Shown here piece after piece: positions 43,703-52,411 of a stretch of 64,000 nt of DNA. Position 1 is the first letter of the stretch. Each line of letters opens with the position of its first letter. Origin of the DNA: an uncultured Lachnospiraceae bacterium (GTDB taxonomy: Bacteria; Bacillota; Clostridia; Lachnospirales; Lachnospiraceae); assembly GCA_947565425.1 (NCBI GenBank), contig CANOFW010000015.1, positions 1-64,000 on the forward strand, written 5' to 3'. The position numbers and the translations under genes were made by a program. Under the pieces are notes generated by a model. The model did not search any database and had not been told where the DNA came from. It saw only the letters and a list, made by a program, of their open reading frames with translations.

Positions 43703-45007
43703 TTACAGTATGTCAATATATTCACCGGACAACGCCTTGTTCATGCTGCGTACTGCACAGAATTTTCCACACATAGAACATGTATCGTCATGCTCTGGTT
43801 TCCTGTCCTCACGAATCCTTTTCGCGGTCTCCGGATCCAGGGCGCATTCCCACTGCGTCTCCCAATCCAATTCTCTTCTGGCATCCGCCATCTTATCATC
43901 AATTTCTCTGGCTCCGCGCACGCCTTTGGCAATGTCCGCCGCATGAGCTGCTATTTTAGAAGCTATGATTCCCTGTTTGACATCCTCTACGTTGGGCAGC
44001 GCCAAATGCTCTGCCGGCGTTACATAACAGAGAAACGCTGCACCGTTCTGCGCGGCAATTGCTCCGCCGATTGCTGAAGTGATATGATCATATCCCGGCG
44101 CAATATCAGTGACAATCGGCCCCAACACATAAAACGGGGCGCCCAGGCAAATTGTCTGCTGCACTTTCATATTCGCCGCAATCTGATCCATCGGCATATG
44201 GCCTGGTCCTTCTACCATCACCTGAACGTCACGCTCCCAGGCACGTTTCGTCAGCTCTCCCAAACGCACCAGCTCTTCAATCTGGCAAACATCGGAACCG
44301 TCGGCAAGACATCCCGGACGGCAAGCGTCCCCCAAAGAAATCGTCACATCATATTCACGACAGATTTCTAAAATTTCATCATAATACTCATAAAATGGAT
44401 TCTCTTCCCCAGTCATACACATCCAGGCAAATACCAGAGAACCACCCCGAGAAACAATATTCATCTTGCGTTTGTGCTTCTTAATCTGTTCAATCGTCTT
44501 TCTGGTAATCCCGCAATGCAGGGTGACAAAGTCCACGCCGTCTTCTGCATGCAAACGCACCACCTCCAGGAAATCTTTCGCTGTCAAAGTTGCCAAATCT
44601 CTCTGGTAGTGAATTACCGAGTCATACACTGGCACCGTGCCAATCATCGCCGGACATTCCGACGTCAATTTACGACGAAATGGAATGGTATCTCCATGGG
44701 AAGACAAGTCCATAATCGCATGCGCCCCCATATTCACAGCCTCCATTACCTTTGCCATCTCAATGTCGTAATCTTTACAATCTCTGGAAACACCGAGATT
44801 AACGTTAATTTTTGTCCGCAACATGGAGCCAACTCCTTCTGGCTCTAAGCAGGCATGATTCTTATTGGCACAAATCGCCACTTTACCTTCCGCCACCAAC
44901 GGCATCAGCTCTTCCACCGTCATCCGCTCTTTTTGCGCGACTTTCTTTAACTCCTCTGTAACAATACCTTTGCGGGCAGCTTCCATCTGTGTTGCATATT
45001 CTCTCAT
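43703..45007 (-). CDS. thiC: Phosphomethylpyrimidine synthase, short clostridial-type
   Basis: A radical SAM enzyme of 434 residues converting AIR to HMP-P. Conserved blocks include [12 protein letters not shown] and [12 protein letters not shown]. The C-terminal iron-sulfur motif is CSMCGKFC, in which the second spacer is three residues rather than the four usual in longer ThiC proteins. The start at 45007 has AAGGAGAGGA. The N-terminus begins [14 protein letters not shown], as in the short class. First gene of the thi unit. Confidence 0.95.
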   Translation of the reverse strand: MREYATQMEAARKGIVTEELKKVAQKERMTVEELMPLVAEGKVAICANKNHACLEPEGVGSMLRTKINVNLGVSRDCKDYDIEMAKVMEAVNMGAHAIMDLSSHGDTIPFRRKLTSECPAMIGTVPVYDSVIHYQRDLATLTAKDFLEVVRLHAEDGVDFVTLHCGITRKTIEQIKKHKRKMNIVSRGGSLVFAWMCMTGEENPFYEYYDEILEICREYDVTISLGDACRPGCLADGSDVCQIEELVRLGELTKRAWERDVQVMVEGPGHMPMDQIAANMKVQQTICLGAPFYVLGPIVTDIAPGYDHITSAIGGAIAAQNGAAFLCYVTPAEHLALPNVEDVKQGIIASKIAAHAADIAKGVRGAREIDDKMADARRELDWETQWECALDPETAKRIREDRKPEHDDTCSMCGKFCAVRSMNKALSGEYIDIL

Positions 45008-45087
45008 AATCGTCCTCTCCTTCGTGCGGGGATGCAATAACAGAGCAAAATGACGTCGTGCTTTCATGTTATAGATGTTTTCCACAA

Positions 45088-45122
45088 CAAAAAAGAAGAC
45101 GTGCCGTGACAGCGCCTTCTTT
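45088..45122 (-). terminator. TPP riboswitch expression-platform terminator
   Basis: AAAGAAGGCG and CGTCTTCTTT arms pair around an 11-base loop and end with TTTTTT on the minus strand. It lies between the aptamer and thiC, the usual transcription-attenuation geometry. Confidence 0.85.
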
Positions 45123-45125
45123 CTA

Positions 45126-45225
45126 TATCCGTTCCGCTCCCTACGACAGTATTAACTGACAGGTTCAAAGAGTCAGGTTTTAACCTTCTCAACTGCTATG
45201 CAGTCCCTCTGCGTTTATTCTGATG
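45126..45225 (-). promoter_or_regulatory. TPP (thi-box) riboswitch
   Basis: Minus-strand sequence contains TTGAGAAGGTT, ACCTGA and then GAACCTGTCAGTTAATACTG followed by CGTAGGGA, matching the conserved thi-box elements (CTGAGA, ACCTGA, AACCTG...TAATGC-type and CGTAGGGA). It precedes thiC, thiE, thiD and the lipoprotein gene; TPP should favour the terminator and reduce expression. Confidence 0.93.
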
Positions 45226-45231
45226 GACTCT

Positions 45232-45260
45232 ATCATATATGATTCTTAGACATTTGTCAA
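45232..45260 (-). promoter_or_regulatory. Sigma-A promoter of the thi operon
   Basis: TTGACA (45260-45255) and TATGAT (45237-45232), spacing 17 bp, on the minus strand. The -35 box overlaps the last codons of the S41 peptidase gene. Confidence 0.8.
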
Positions 45261-46603
45261 TCCTTCTGACCAAGAACTTCTAATGCTTTCTGTACCTGAT
45301 TGTCATGCATGGGATTATATATCTCATCCTCTTCATTCAAGTATTCATATTCCAGCTCAATATCCGGGGAAATGCCAACCTCATGGATATAATTTCCCTT
45401 GGGCGTAAAATATTTCGCCATCGTAAGCTTGATGGCGCTGCCGTCGCTCAACGGTATAATTGTCTGTACAATACCTTTGCCAAATGATGTTGTGCCAATC
45501 AGCGTGCCATACTTATAATCTTTAATTGCCCCCGCAAAAATCTCGGATGCACTGGCGCTGTTCCCATTGATCAGTACTGCCATAGGAATATCCATACACT
45601 GAGCGTCCGATTTGTAATCGGAACGGTTCCCGTACTTATCCTCCGTATACACCAACAACCCTTCCGGCAGAAGCTTATCCAACATATCGCAAACCGATTG
45701 CAGGACGCCTCCGGGGTTATCACGCAAATCTACAATCATAGAGACCATTCCCTGTCCCTGCAAATTCTCAATCGCTTCATCAAACTGCTCCGGCGTCGCT
45801 GTAGAAAACTCGGTAACCTGTATATACCCGACATTCCCTTCAAGCATCTCATATTCTACCGTGGGAACTTCTATCTGTCGGCGTTCCACATCGAAGCCAA
45901 GATAATCATTTTCCCCCTGACGTATTACTTCTATATGGACAGTCGTGCCCTCCTGCCCCTTGATATGGGTTGTCAGCTCCGATAATTCCATGCTATCTCC
46001 TGCTATATCATCCACCTTAGCAATCACATCTCCATCACGGATGCCCGCTTCCTCTGCCGGAGTCCCTGGATAAACATGCAAAATGGTAACCACCTTCGTC
46101 TTTGCATCCTGGGTCAGCACCGTGCCGATACCATAATAAACACCCGTGGTACTCTCATTAAAGGATGCATACTCCTCCGCAGAAAAATATGCAGAATACG
46201 GATCCCCCAATCCTTCCGTCATTCCGGCATACATGCCCTCTACCATTGCATCTTCATCTATATTTTCATAATAATACTGGTCAATCAAATCCGCAAGCTG
46301 CCCAGCCTTTTCCTCCACAGAACGATCCGTGACAGCTTCCTTGGTGCCCTCGGATGTTTCCTCCTCTTTGACCTCCGTTACCGAACTTACGCTGTGCATA
46401 ATCGTCCATCCACCAAGCAGCAACACGGTAACTGCCAAGAGTGTACAGGCGCAGCCAATCAAGACACCCATCCCAAATCCAGGTCCCTTTTTCGGAGGTC
46501 TGCGGTTCCCACCTGCATAACGCGCGCTTTCTGAAAGAGCATACTCCCGCGCAAGCCGCTGCTGATCGTCCAATTCTTGCGGCTCCTTAAATTGTGTGTC
46601 CAT
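45257..46603 (-). CDS. Carboxyl-terminal processing protease, S41 family
   Basis: A 448-residue membrane-anchored serine protease. A transmembrane helix sits near residues 45-68 after a cytoplasmic proline-rich head. The PDZ domain is near 125-205, and the catalytic domain has the serine in GNSASASEIF and the lysine in TTSFGKGIVQ. The C-terminal part is the usual CtpA/CtpB form. It follows ftsEX, as in Bacillus where the homologue cuts envelope or sporulation proteins. The ATG at 46603 has AGAGGG. Confidence 0.92.
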   Translation of the reverse strand: MDTQFKEPQELDDQQRLAREYALSESARYAGGNRRPPKKGPGFGMGVLIGCACTLLAVTVLLLGGWTIMHSVSSVTEVKEEETSEGTKEAVTDRSVEEKAGQLADLIDQYYYENIDEDAMVEGMYAGMTEGLGDPYSAYFSAEEYASFNESTTGVYYGIGTVLTQDAKTKVVTILHVYPGTPAEEAGIRDGDVIAKVDDIAGDSMELSELTTHIKGQEGTTVHIEVIRQGENDYLGFDVERRQIEVPTVEYEMLEGNVGYIQVTEFSTATPEQFDEAIENLQGQGMVSMIVDLRDNPGGVLQSVCDMLDKLLPEGLLVYTEDKYGNRSDYKSDAQCMDIPMAVLINGNSASASEIFAGAIKDYKYGTLIGTTSFGKGIVQTIIPLSDGSAIKLTMAKYFTPKGNYIHEVGISPDIELEYEYLNEEDEIYNPMHDNQVQKALEVLGQKD

Positions 46604-46672
46604 GTAATCCCTCTTTTCTTCTTCTCTATCAGCATAAAAAATGAACAAACCTGCATCCATTCTCTAAAACCA

Positions 46673-47581
46673 TCACACTTTCAAATGCTTCCTGATTGTC
46701 ATGCGACTGCCTAAAAAGCCAATCCCTACCCCCAAAATCAGTCCCACGGGAACCAATGTCGCAAAAACCTTCTCTACTGGCAAAAATTCCAACATGCTGC
46801 TGAGCCAACGAAACTTCTCCGCCACATAAAAAATAATCCTCCGGTACATTACATACAGTATCGACAGCGGCAACACCGAACCGATCATTCCTATGAGAAT
46901 TCCCTCAACAATAAAAGGCGCGCGCACGAAATAATCGGTCGCGCCAATCAATTTCATAATCGCAATCTCCTCTCTGCGGACTGCAATGCCGATTGTGACC
47001 GTATTGCTAATCAAAAAGACCGCAACGCATAAAAGAATCAGGATAATTCCCGCAGAGACATAACCAATCAGACGATTGAAGTCGGTCAGCGTATTCGCCG
47101 CAATATCCGAACTTTTCACTTCTTTGACGCCCGCAAGCGACTCCAGGTATGTAACCAAAGATTCCTGCATGGAAATATCATTCATATATACTTCATAATG
47201 CGCAGAATTGGCCAGCGGATTATCGTTAGTAAACCCTTCCGCCATTTCCTCTGCTCCCTCAAAATAAACTTTCTGAAACTCGTTCCACGCTTCCTCCGCG
47301 GAGACAAATACCTTCTTAGAAACCTCTGCGCGCTTGCCTATCTGTACGCCCACCTCATCAATCTGTTCTTGAGATGCCCCATCAACAAAAAATACCGTAA
47401 CAGCAACACCGGATTCCACTTCCTTAACCACACTCTGGAAATTCACGACCACAGAATAAAACACGCCAAATAGAAAAATGCATGCTGACATCGTAGCAAT
47501 TGACGCTAAAGAAAACATTTTATTTTTCCAGATATTCTTAGCGCCCTGCCTTAATGTATAGAAAAATGTACTAATCCTCAT
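46673..47581 (-). CDS. ftsX: Cell-division permease FtsX
   Basis: A 302-residue integral membrane partner of FtsE. Four predicted helices: one near 22-45 (ending FLFGVFYSVV), and three in the second half (about 170-200, 225-250, 270-295). The extracellular loop between helices 1 and 2 is the usual site for activating peptidoglycan hydrolases. Start 47581 is chosen because it follows AGGTGG; it overlaps ftsE by 11 bases. Part of the ftsE-ftsX-ctp group. Confidence 0.95.
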   Translation of the reverse strand: MRISTFFYTLRQGAKNIWKNKMFSLASIATMSACIFLFGVFYSVVVNFQSVVKEVESGVAVTVFFVDGASQEQIDEVGVQIGKRAEVSKKVFVSAEEAWNEFQKVYFEGAEEMAEGFTNDNPLANSAHYEVYMNDISMQESLVTYLESLAGVKEVKSSDIAANTLTDFNRLIGYVSAGIILILLCVAVFLISNTVTIGIAVRREEIAIMKLIGATDYFVRAPFIVEGILIGMIGSVLPLSILYVMYRRIIFYVAEKFRWLSSMLEFLPVEKVFATLVPVGLILGVGIGFLGSRMTIRKHLKV

Positions 47582-48254
47582 TGACGCCACCTACCCGCTC
47601 GTCGCTCACGACGACGCCTTTCTTCATGGTAATGACACGTTTCTTCATGGTCTTGACGATCTCCAAATTGTGGGTGACGACAAGAACCGTCGTGCCTCTT
47701 TGGTTAATCTCTTCTAAAAGCTTCATGATGTCCCAGGCATTATGGGTATCCAGATTACCAGTGGGCTCATCGGCAAGCAGAATTTTGGGTTCATTCACCA
47801 ACGCTCGAGCAATCGCCACACGCTGCTGCTCACCACCAGAAATCTGCCTGGGATAAGATTTATATTTTGCCGCAAGTCCCACCATAGACAGTACCGCCGG
47901 CACTTTGCGCCGCATACTCTTCGCCGATTTGCCAACCGCACGCTGAGCAAATGCCACATTCTCATAGACATTACGATCTTTCAACAAACGGAAATCCTGA
48001 AACACAACACCGAGATTCCGACGGAATTTCGGCACGTCTTTGTGGCGGATATTTCCTAACTTCTGCCCATTGATTACAATGCTGCCGCTCGTAGGCTCCA
48101 ACTCTTTTAGGAGAAGCTTAATCAATGTGGATTTGCCGGAACCGCTGTCCCCCACCACAAAGACAAATTCCCCCGTCTCTATATGCAGGCTGACATCATT
48201 TAACGCCGGGATTCCGGCAGAATATGCCTTGCTGACATTTTCAAGTTTAATCAT
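47571..48254 (-). CDS. ftsE: Cell-division ATP-binding protein FtsE
   Basis: The 227-residue ABC ATPase that pairs with FtsX to control cell-wall hydrolases during division. Walker A GDSGSGKST, signature ISGGEQQRVAIARAL and Walker B ILLADEPTGNLD are intact. It is transcribed with ftsX (overlap) and followed by the S41 protease. Confidence 0.96.
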   Translation of the reverse strand: MIKLENVSKAYSAGIPALNDVSLHIETGEFVFVVGDSGSGKSTLIKLLLKELEPTSGSIVINGQKLGNIRHKDVPKFRRNLGVVFQDFRLLKDRNVYENVAFAQRAVGKSAKSMRRKVPAVLSMVGLAAKYKSYPRQISGGEQQRVAIARALVNEPKILLADEPTGNLDTHNAWDIMKLLEEINQRGTTVLVVTHNLEIVKTMKKRVITMKKGVVVSDERVGGVNED

Positions 48255-48269
48255 ATAAGCCTCCTCTAA

Positions 48270-49367
48270 TTAATAGTCCAAAGACTCCATATACTTCATG
48301 TATTTCACCACCATCAAAGCAATCTTAAAGGTAATGGCATCTTCAAAAATCCGCAAATCCAGTCCCGTACTCTTTTGTAACTTATCCAAGCGGTACACCA
48401 GCGTATTGCGATGGATATAGAGCTGCCTCGATGTCTCCGATACATTGAGACTATTTTCAAAAAATTTATTGATCGTAGTAAGCGTCTCATCATCAAATTC
48501 ATCGGGCGATTTGCCGTCAAAAATTTCTTTAATGAACATCTTACACAACGGTATTGGTAACTGATAGATTAAACGTCCGATACCCAGCGTTGAGTAGGCA
48601 ATAATCCGATGATCCTCAAAGAAAATCTTTCCTACGTCCAATGCCATGCGCGCTTCCTTATAAGATCTTGAAACTTCCTTGATCTCACTGACAATTGTTC
48701 CATAGGCAATGTGAATTTCCTGATTCTCGCAGCTATTAAACATATTTAAAATCATCTCTGCTGTTTTGTTCAGCTCATCATAACCTTCGTTCTCCAGAAC
48801 TTCCTTTACCACAATAATATTTTTCTCATCAACCGCGGTAATAAAATCTCTGGATTTGCTGCCTAAAAGCCCGCGCACCTTCTCCATTTCATTCCCCTCT
48901 TTTTCCAGAGCTGTCTCTATAATGAAGACAACCCTGCGCGCCTCCGTATCTATATGCAGCTTCTTGGCACGGTTATAAATGTCAACCAGAAGCAAATTAT
49001 CCAATAATAAATTTTTTACAAAATTATCTTTATCAAAACGCTCCTTATATGCCACCAAAAGATTCTGAAGCTGGAACCCTGCGATTTTCCCTACCATATA
49101 TACGTCTTCACTGTCTCCGTTGGCAAGCAAAATATATTCTAACTGATGGTCGTCAAAAACTTTAAAAAATTGGCATCCCAGAAAAACCTGGCTGTCTGCC
49201 GGGGATTCCACAAAAGCAAGCGCCGCTGTAACGTAATTATCCGTATCCTGGAACGTTGTCGCCAAAACTTTCCCCTCTGTATCAATAATGCATAAATCAA
49301 TTCTTGTGATTCCTTTTAAACCATCAATTGTATTCTGAAGTATCTGATTTGAAATCATTTTGTCCAC
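48270..49367 (-). CDS. CdaR/PucR-type transcriptional regulator
   Basis: A 365-residue regulator. The N-terminal third resembles the sugar-diacid sensing domain of CdaR (an opening helix then GKVLATTF). The C-terminal end is the PucR-type helix-turn-helix: NVSETSRQLYIHRNTLVYRL, followed by LRIFEDAITFKIAL. It is 15 bases upstream of ftsE on the same strand, so co-transcription is likely, but whether it regulates division genes is unknown. The signal is not evident. Confidence 0.85.
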   Translation of the reverse strand: MDKMISNQILQNTIDGLKGITRIDLCIIDTEGKVLATTFQDTDNYVTAALAFVESPADSQVFLGCQFFKVFDDHQLEYILLANGDSEDVYMVGKIAGFQLQNLLVAYKERFDKDNFVKNLLLDNLLLVDIYNRAKKLHIDTEARRVVFIIETALEKEGNEMEKVRGLLGSKSRDFITAVDEKNIIVVKEVLENEGYDELNKTAEMILNMFNSCENQEIHIAYGTIVSEIKEVSRSYKEARMALDVGKIFFEDHRIIAYSTLGIGRLIYQLPIPLCKMFIKEIFDGKSPDEFDDETLTTINKFFENSLNVSETSRQLYIHRNTLVYRLDKLQKSTGLDLRIFEDAITFKIALMVVKYMKYMESLDY

Positions 49368-49664
49368 TCCCTTTCCTCTCTGTTAAGCCTTATTCTGATC
49401 ATACCATCTGATTACTTGTACATTATTTTCTATGCAACTTTCACAAATTATATTTCACCTATTTTCGTGAAGTGAGATAATCTAATTTATAGTTTAATGC
49501 AAAAGCACAAAAAAATAAAGAGGAAATCGTCATTTTTTTATGCATTTCCTCAATTATTTTTCAAAATATGATATTTTTGACCTTAGGCATAGTATACAAT
49601 TGAGCAAACAGTTTTCTTATTGCTTCTATAAAAGATACTTTATATCAGCATCCGTAAAAACAAT
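49368..49664. other. Intergenic region, A/T-rich, two weak hairpins
   Basis: Just under 300 bases with no gene. A TTCAC...GTGAA inverted repeat lies near 49457-49474 upstream of the CdaR-type regulator and could be an operator. A GAGGAAAT/ATTTCCTC hairpin (about 49521-49552) with a T-rich loop lies upstream of it on the YitT side and may be that gene's terminator. Confidence 0.4.
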
Positions 49665-50537
49665 TTATAGTCTAATAAATCCTTCACCGAGAACCTCCCG
49701 CACATCGCCAACTACCACAAAAGCCTTGCGGTCCACCTCATGTACCAGTTCTTTTAGACGCACAATCTCTTTTTTGGAAACCACACAATATAACACGCAT
49801 TTCTTATTGCCGGAATACATTCCATACGCATCCATACCCGTTACACCCCGGTCAAGATCCTCCATAATCCTCTTAGCAACTTCCTCATAAAAGTCTGTAA
49901 TAATATATGCCCCTTTGGAAAACTTCATTCCCTCTAAGATGGTATCGGTCACTTTAGACGAGATGTAGATTGCCACAATCGCATACATGGAAGGACGCAG
50001 CCCAAACACATACAGCCCTGCAAGCACGACCATGCCATCCAACACCTGCATAATCTGTGGCACAGAATAATGTTTCAGCCAGCCTTGCAGTAGCAACGCC
50101 ACCATTTCCGTTCCACCTGTCGTTGCATTTGCCCAGAGAATCATACCCATGGCAATACCCGCAAGCACGCCGCCAAATATAGATGCCAGAATATAATCCC
50201 CGGCGGCAAAGTCTATTTCCGGTATCACATACAGCCAGACAGAAAGCAGTACCGTAGCAACGCCTGTCCTCCAGATAAAACGCTTTCCTTTTATCTTTAA
50301 GGCAATTAAGAAAAAGGGAATATTCAATGCTAAGTTGGCAAACCAAAGCGGTATTCCACCCTCATAGAAAAATCCCGTCAGGCTCTTTAATAGAATGGCG
50401 ATGCCTGTAAATCCACCCGTTACCAATCCCACCGTATCAAAAATACATTTAATGGCAAATGCCAAAAGTCCTGTTCCGGCAACAATCACCAAATACCGAA
50501 ATAACGGCTTTCGCATATTCGTAAAGATTTTATCCAT
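49665..50537 (-). CDS. YitT family membrane protein (DUF161/DUF2179)
   Basis: A 290-residue protein: five or six transmembrane helices in the first 190 residues (GLVTGGFTGIAIL, FAAGDYILASIFGGVLAGIAMG, ATTGGTEMVALLL) then a cytoplasmic DUF2179 domain. The family is common in Firmicutes and of unknown function. Start 50537 has GTGAGGAAA upstream. It overlaps the preceding glycosyltransferase gene by eight bases, so co-translation is probable. Confidence 0.9.
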   Translation of the reverse strand: MDKIFTNMRKPLFRYLVIVAGTGLLAFAIKCIFDTVGLVTGGFTGIAILLKSLTGFFYEGGIPLWFANLALNIPFFLIALKIKGKRFIWRTGVATVLLSVWLYVIPEIDFAAGDYILASIFGGVLAGIAMGMILWANATTGGTEMVALLLQGWLKHYSVPQIMQVLDGMVVLAGLYVFGLRPSMYAIVAIYISSKVTDTILEGMKFSKGAYIITDFYEEVAKRIMEDLDRGVTGMDAYGMYSGNKKCVLYCVVSKKEIVRLKELVHEVDRKAFVVVGDVREVLGEGFIRL

Positions 50538-51222
50538 CATTTTCCTCACTGTCATCGTTTTTATAACGGAGAATCAGCGTGTGCAAAATTCCCTTTTGAA
50601 TTAATTTGCGGGCAATTCCCGCCACTTCAGACTTCCCCTGTCTGCCTGCATAATCCCTGCCGAGCCCATACCAAATCTTAGCATTCAGCTTTTCCTTATG
50701 TTCCTCTAGAAAATACTCCTGCTGCGGCGTCGGCAGCACAGACAAGATTACATCCGGTGTCGCAATATTGATTTCATTAATTACTGTATCATAATCCCCG
50801 CCACACTCCGAGACGGCATACACACCTACAATTTTCAGCTTTTCATAATTCTCGTTGAGAAATCCCTGCAATTGCCCGATCTGTTCACCGGACTCCCCTA
50901 ATAAATATACGGTACGCTTGTTGCGCGCTGCTCTCCTCAAAAATTCCTTCTGAAATTCATTCTCCACTGTCTCCTTCGTTCGTTGCGAAGAGACAATTCC
51001 TGCCGCTTTTAAAATCTCCTTATCACAAATAATTGCCAAATCAAGATTTTCTATGCACTTTTTTACCAACTCGTCCGACTTGGCTTTCACCAATTTGTCC
51101 ATGGAAATCGTATCCACCGTACTCATAATCGTATTATTCCAACACACTTCCATACGCAGCATGGCTTCTCTGACTGTATAATTTTCCAGGTTTATGCCTA
51201 AAATATCTATTTTCTTTACCAT
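50530..51222 (-). CDS. WecG/TagA/CpsF-family glycosyltransferase
   Basis: A 230-residue member of the GT26 family (WecG/TagA/CpsF), which adds N-acetylmannosamine or related sugars to lipid carriers in wall or capsule synthesis. Family marks: IDILGINLENYTVREA near the N-terminus, FLRRAARNKRTVYLLGESGEQ, and DVILSVLPTPQQEYFLE. The usual aspartates of the core are less obvious, so the exact activity is uncertain. Alternative start 51243 has a weak ribosome site; 51222 begins with the conserved strand. The gene overlaps YitT. Confidence 0.85.
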   Translation of the reverse strand: MVKKIDILGINLENYTVREAMLRMEVCWNNTIMSTVDTISMDKLVKAKSDELVKKCIENLDLAIICDKEILKAAGIVSSQRTKETVENEFQKEFLRRAARNKRTVYLLGESGEQIGQLQGFLNENYEKLKIVGVYAVSECGGDYDTVINEINIATPDVILSVLPTPQQEYFLEEHKEKLNAKIWYGLGRDYAGRQGKSEVAGIARKLIQKGILHTLILRYKNDDSEENDG

Positions 51223-51243
51223 ATAACACCCATAGTCTTCCAT

Positions 51244-51803
51244 TGAACGCTATCTTAAAATTAAATTATCTATGAAGTATACCAAATGAAGGAAATTTTT
51301 TCAACTATCGTTTAGATTTTTTTCATGAATCCGCTGTAACTATTTCCATATGCTATCCCAATCTGTTATCACAAATTAACTGACATTTTCTATCTAAATA
51401 ACGTGTTTTTTGTTTTTTTAATTGTCAATATTTTTGCCTATTTTTTTCGTAAAATACTATTTTTATTACAACTTCACAAAACATTCGTTCCTATTTTATG
51501 CCTATGTAAACCACAAAAGTGATACTTCTTTTGTGGATAACGTTGATAACTTCGTGTATAACTCTATTCTTTGGTTTTTCATTCCAATTTTATGTGGATA
51601 ACTTTTTGATAAATTCTAATATTTTGGCATCTCTTTATAATTTTTGTGCAGTTTGTTTATAACAAAATTTTTATAAAGTTTACGCGATTTTTGGGGTAAG
51701 ACTATTTTATTACAAAATTATGAATTGTGTAACAATTTAAGTAACTATTCCGAACCCGCTGGAAATAGTAATTCAAAACGTTCAAATTAATTTCTTCTTG
51801 ATA
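51244..51803. other. A/T-rich intergenic region containing DnaA-box cluster
   Basis: About 560 bases, strongly A/T-rich, without any coding region I can support. The notable content is the run of DnaA-box-like nonamers at 51532-51601. The rest is poly-T and poly-A with no clear hairpin. Confidence 0.6.
51532..51601. promoter_or_regulatory. DnaA-box cluster
   Basis: Two perfect DnaA boxes TGTGGATAA (51532-51540 and 51593-51601), plus variants CGTTGATAA (51541-51549) and CGTGTATAA (51553-51561), all in the same orientation within 70 bases. Gene orientation on both sides is the same and dnaA/dnaN are absent, so this is more like a DnaA-binding cluster than the origin. Confidence 0.6.
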
Positions 51804-52121
51804 TTAATACACCCATCTTCGCCACTGACACTGTTCCATATCCACATAACCATTTACAAATGTTACCCCTTCCGCCTGAAGTAATTCTACTTGCCGATTT
51901 CCTCCCCCAAATGCAAAAGCCTCAGACACCCTCCCCTCCCTATTGACAACGCGGTGACAAGGAATCTGCCCCGGATCAGGATTTGCGTGCAGCGCATACC
52001 CTACCACCCTTGCCCAGCGCTTGTTCCCGGCTAGCGCTGCCACCTGTCCATAAGTCGCGACTTTTCCACGCGGAATCTGTTTTACAACTTCATATATTTT
52101 CTCAAATGCAGATTGCTCCAT
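51804..52121 (-). CDS. MGMT-like DNA alkyltransferase domain protein
   Basis: A 105-residue protein carrying the alkyl-DNA-binding half of O6-methylguanine methyltransferases: VKQIPRGKVATYGQVAALAG, the recognition-helix region RWARVVGYALHANPDP and the active-site motif IPCHRVVN with its cysteine. The N-terminal partner domain is missing, as in Ogt-like short forms. Because PCHR is present it may be an active alkyl-transfer protein, not an ATL (tryptophan). The start 52121 has AAAGGAG; the frame to 52136 runs through it. Confidence 0.88.
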   Translation of the reverse strand: MEQSAFEKIYEVVKQIPRGKVATYGQVAALAGNKRWARVVGYALHANPDPGQIPCHRVVNREGRVSEAFAFGGGNRQVELLQAEGVTFVNGYVDMEQCQWRRWVY

Positions 52122-52130
52122 AAAGGCTCC

Positions 52131-52171
52131 TTTCATACGTTAGCGTGACAAGGTATTTCCTATAAGAAAAA
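52131..52171. repeat. Half copy of family D repeat (copy 3)
   Basis: CTTTCATACGTTAGCGTGACAAGGTATTTCCTATAAG is the right half of the D palindrome; the left arm is replaced by the MGMT-like gene start, so the gene's 5' end sits at a repeat boundary. Confidence 0.55.
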
Positions 52172-52232
52172 AGTGCGCAAACCCACGAGGGCTTCCCTAG
52201 TCCCTCAATCCCCTGGGGATTGCACACTTTGA
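52172..52232. repeat. Intergenic repeat, family C copy 3
   Basis: Matches 31681-31740: GCAA, CCCAC, AGGGCT, CCCTAG, CTCAATCCCC, GGATTGCACACTTT. Ends AGTGCGCAA and TTGCACACT form an imperfect inverted repeat. Confidence 0.65.
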
Positions 52233-52290
52233 CGCGCTGAGCACAGTCGCTTTAGCGACATATTTCCTCTTGTGCGAGTGCGCATTATTA
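52221..52290. repeat. Palindromic intergenic repeat, family B copy 2
   Basis: Together with the following D repeat it matches 60-190 nearly base for base, including CGCTTTAGCGACATATTTCC and CTTGTGCGAGTG, i.e. the same composite after a different gene. Confidence 0.65.
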
Positions 52291-52302
52291 GTTTTCTCTT
52301 AT

Positions 52303-52353
52303 AGGAAATATACTTTCACGCCTTAGCGTGACAAGGTATTTCCTATAAGAGAA
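52303..52353. repeat. Palindromic intergenic repeat, family D copy 4
   Basis: CTCTTATAGGAAATATAC and GTATTTCCTATAAGAG-type arms enclose TTTCACGCCTTAGCGTGACAAG. Both outer arms carry the same compensating change relative to copy 1 (AAATATAC against GTATTTCC), supporting selection on pairing. Confidence 0.75.
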
Positions 52354-52384
52354 AAAACCGGATTACAGCTAAACTGCAATCCGG
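52352..52384 (-). terminator. Terminator of the NlpC/P60 gene
   Basis: CCGGATTACAG (52358-52368) with CTGCAATCCGG (52374-52384), one mismatch, followed on the minus strand by TTTTTT. Confidence 0.8.
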
Positions 52385-52411
52385 CACTCTTACTCTACTT
52401 ATCTTATTTTC

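Noticed and set aside
51244..51803. A/T-rich DnaA-box region as replication origin
   Set aside because: dnaA, dnaN and usual origin neighbours are absent, and genes on both sides run in the same direction; kept only as a DnaA-box cluster.
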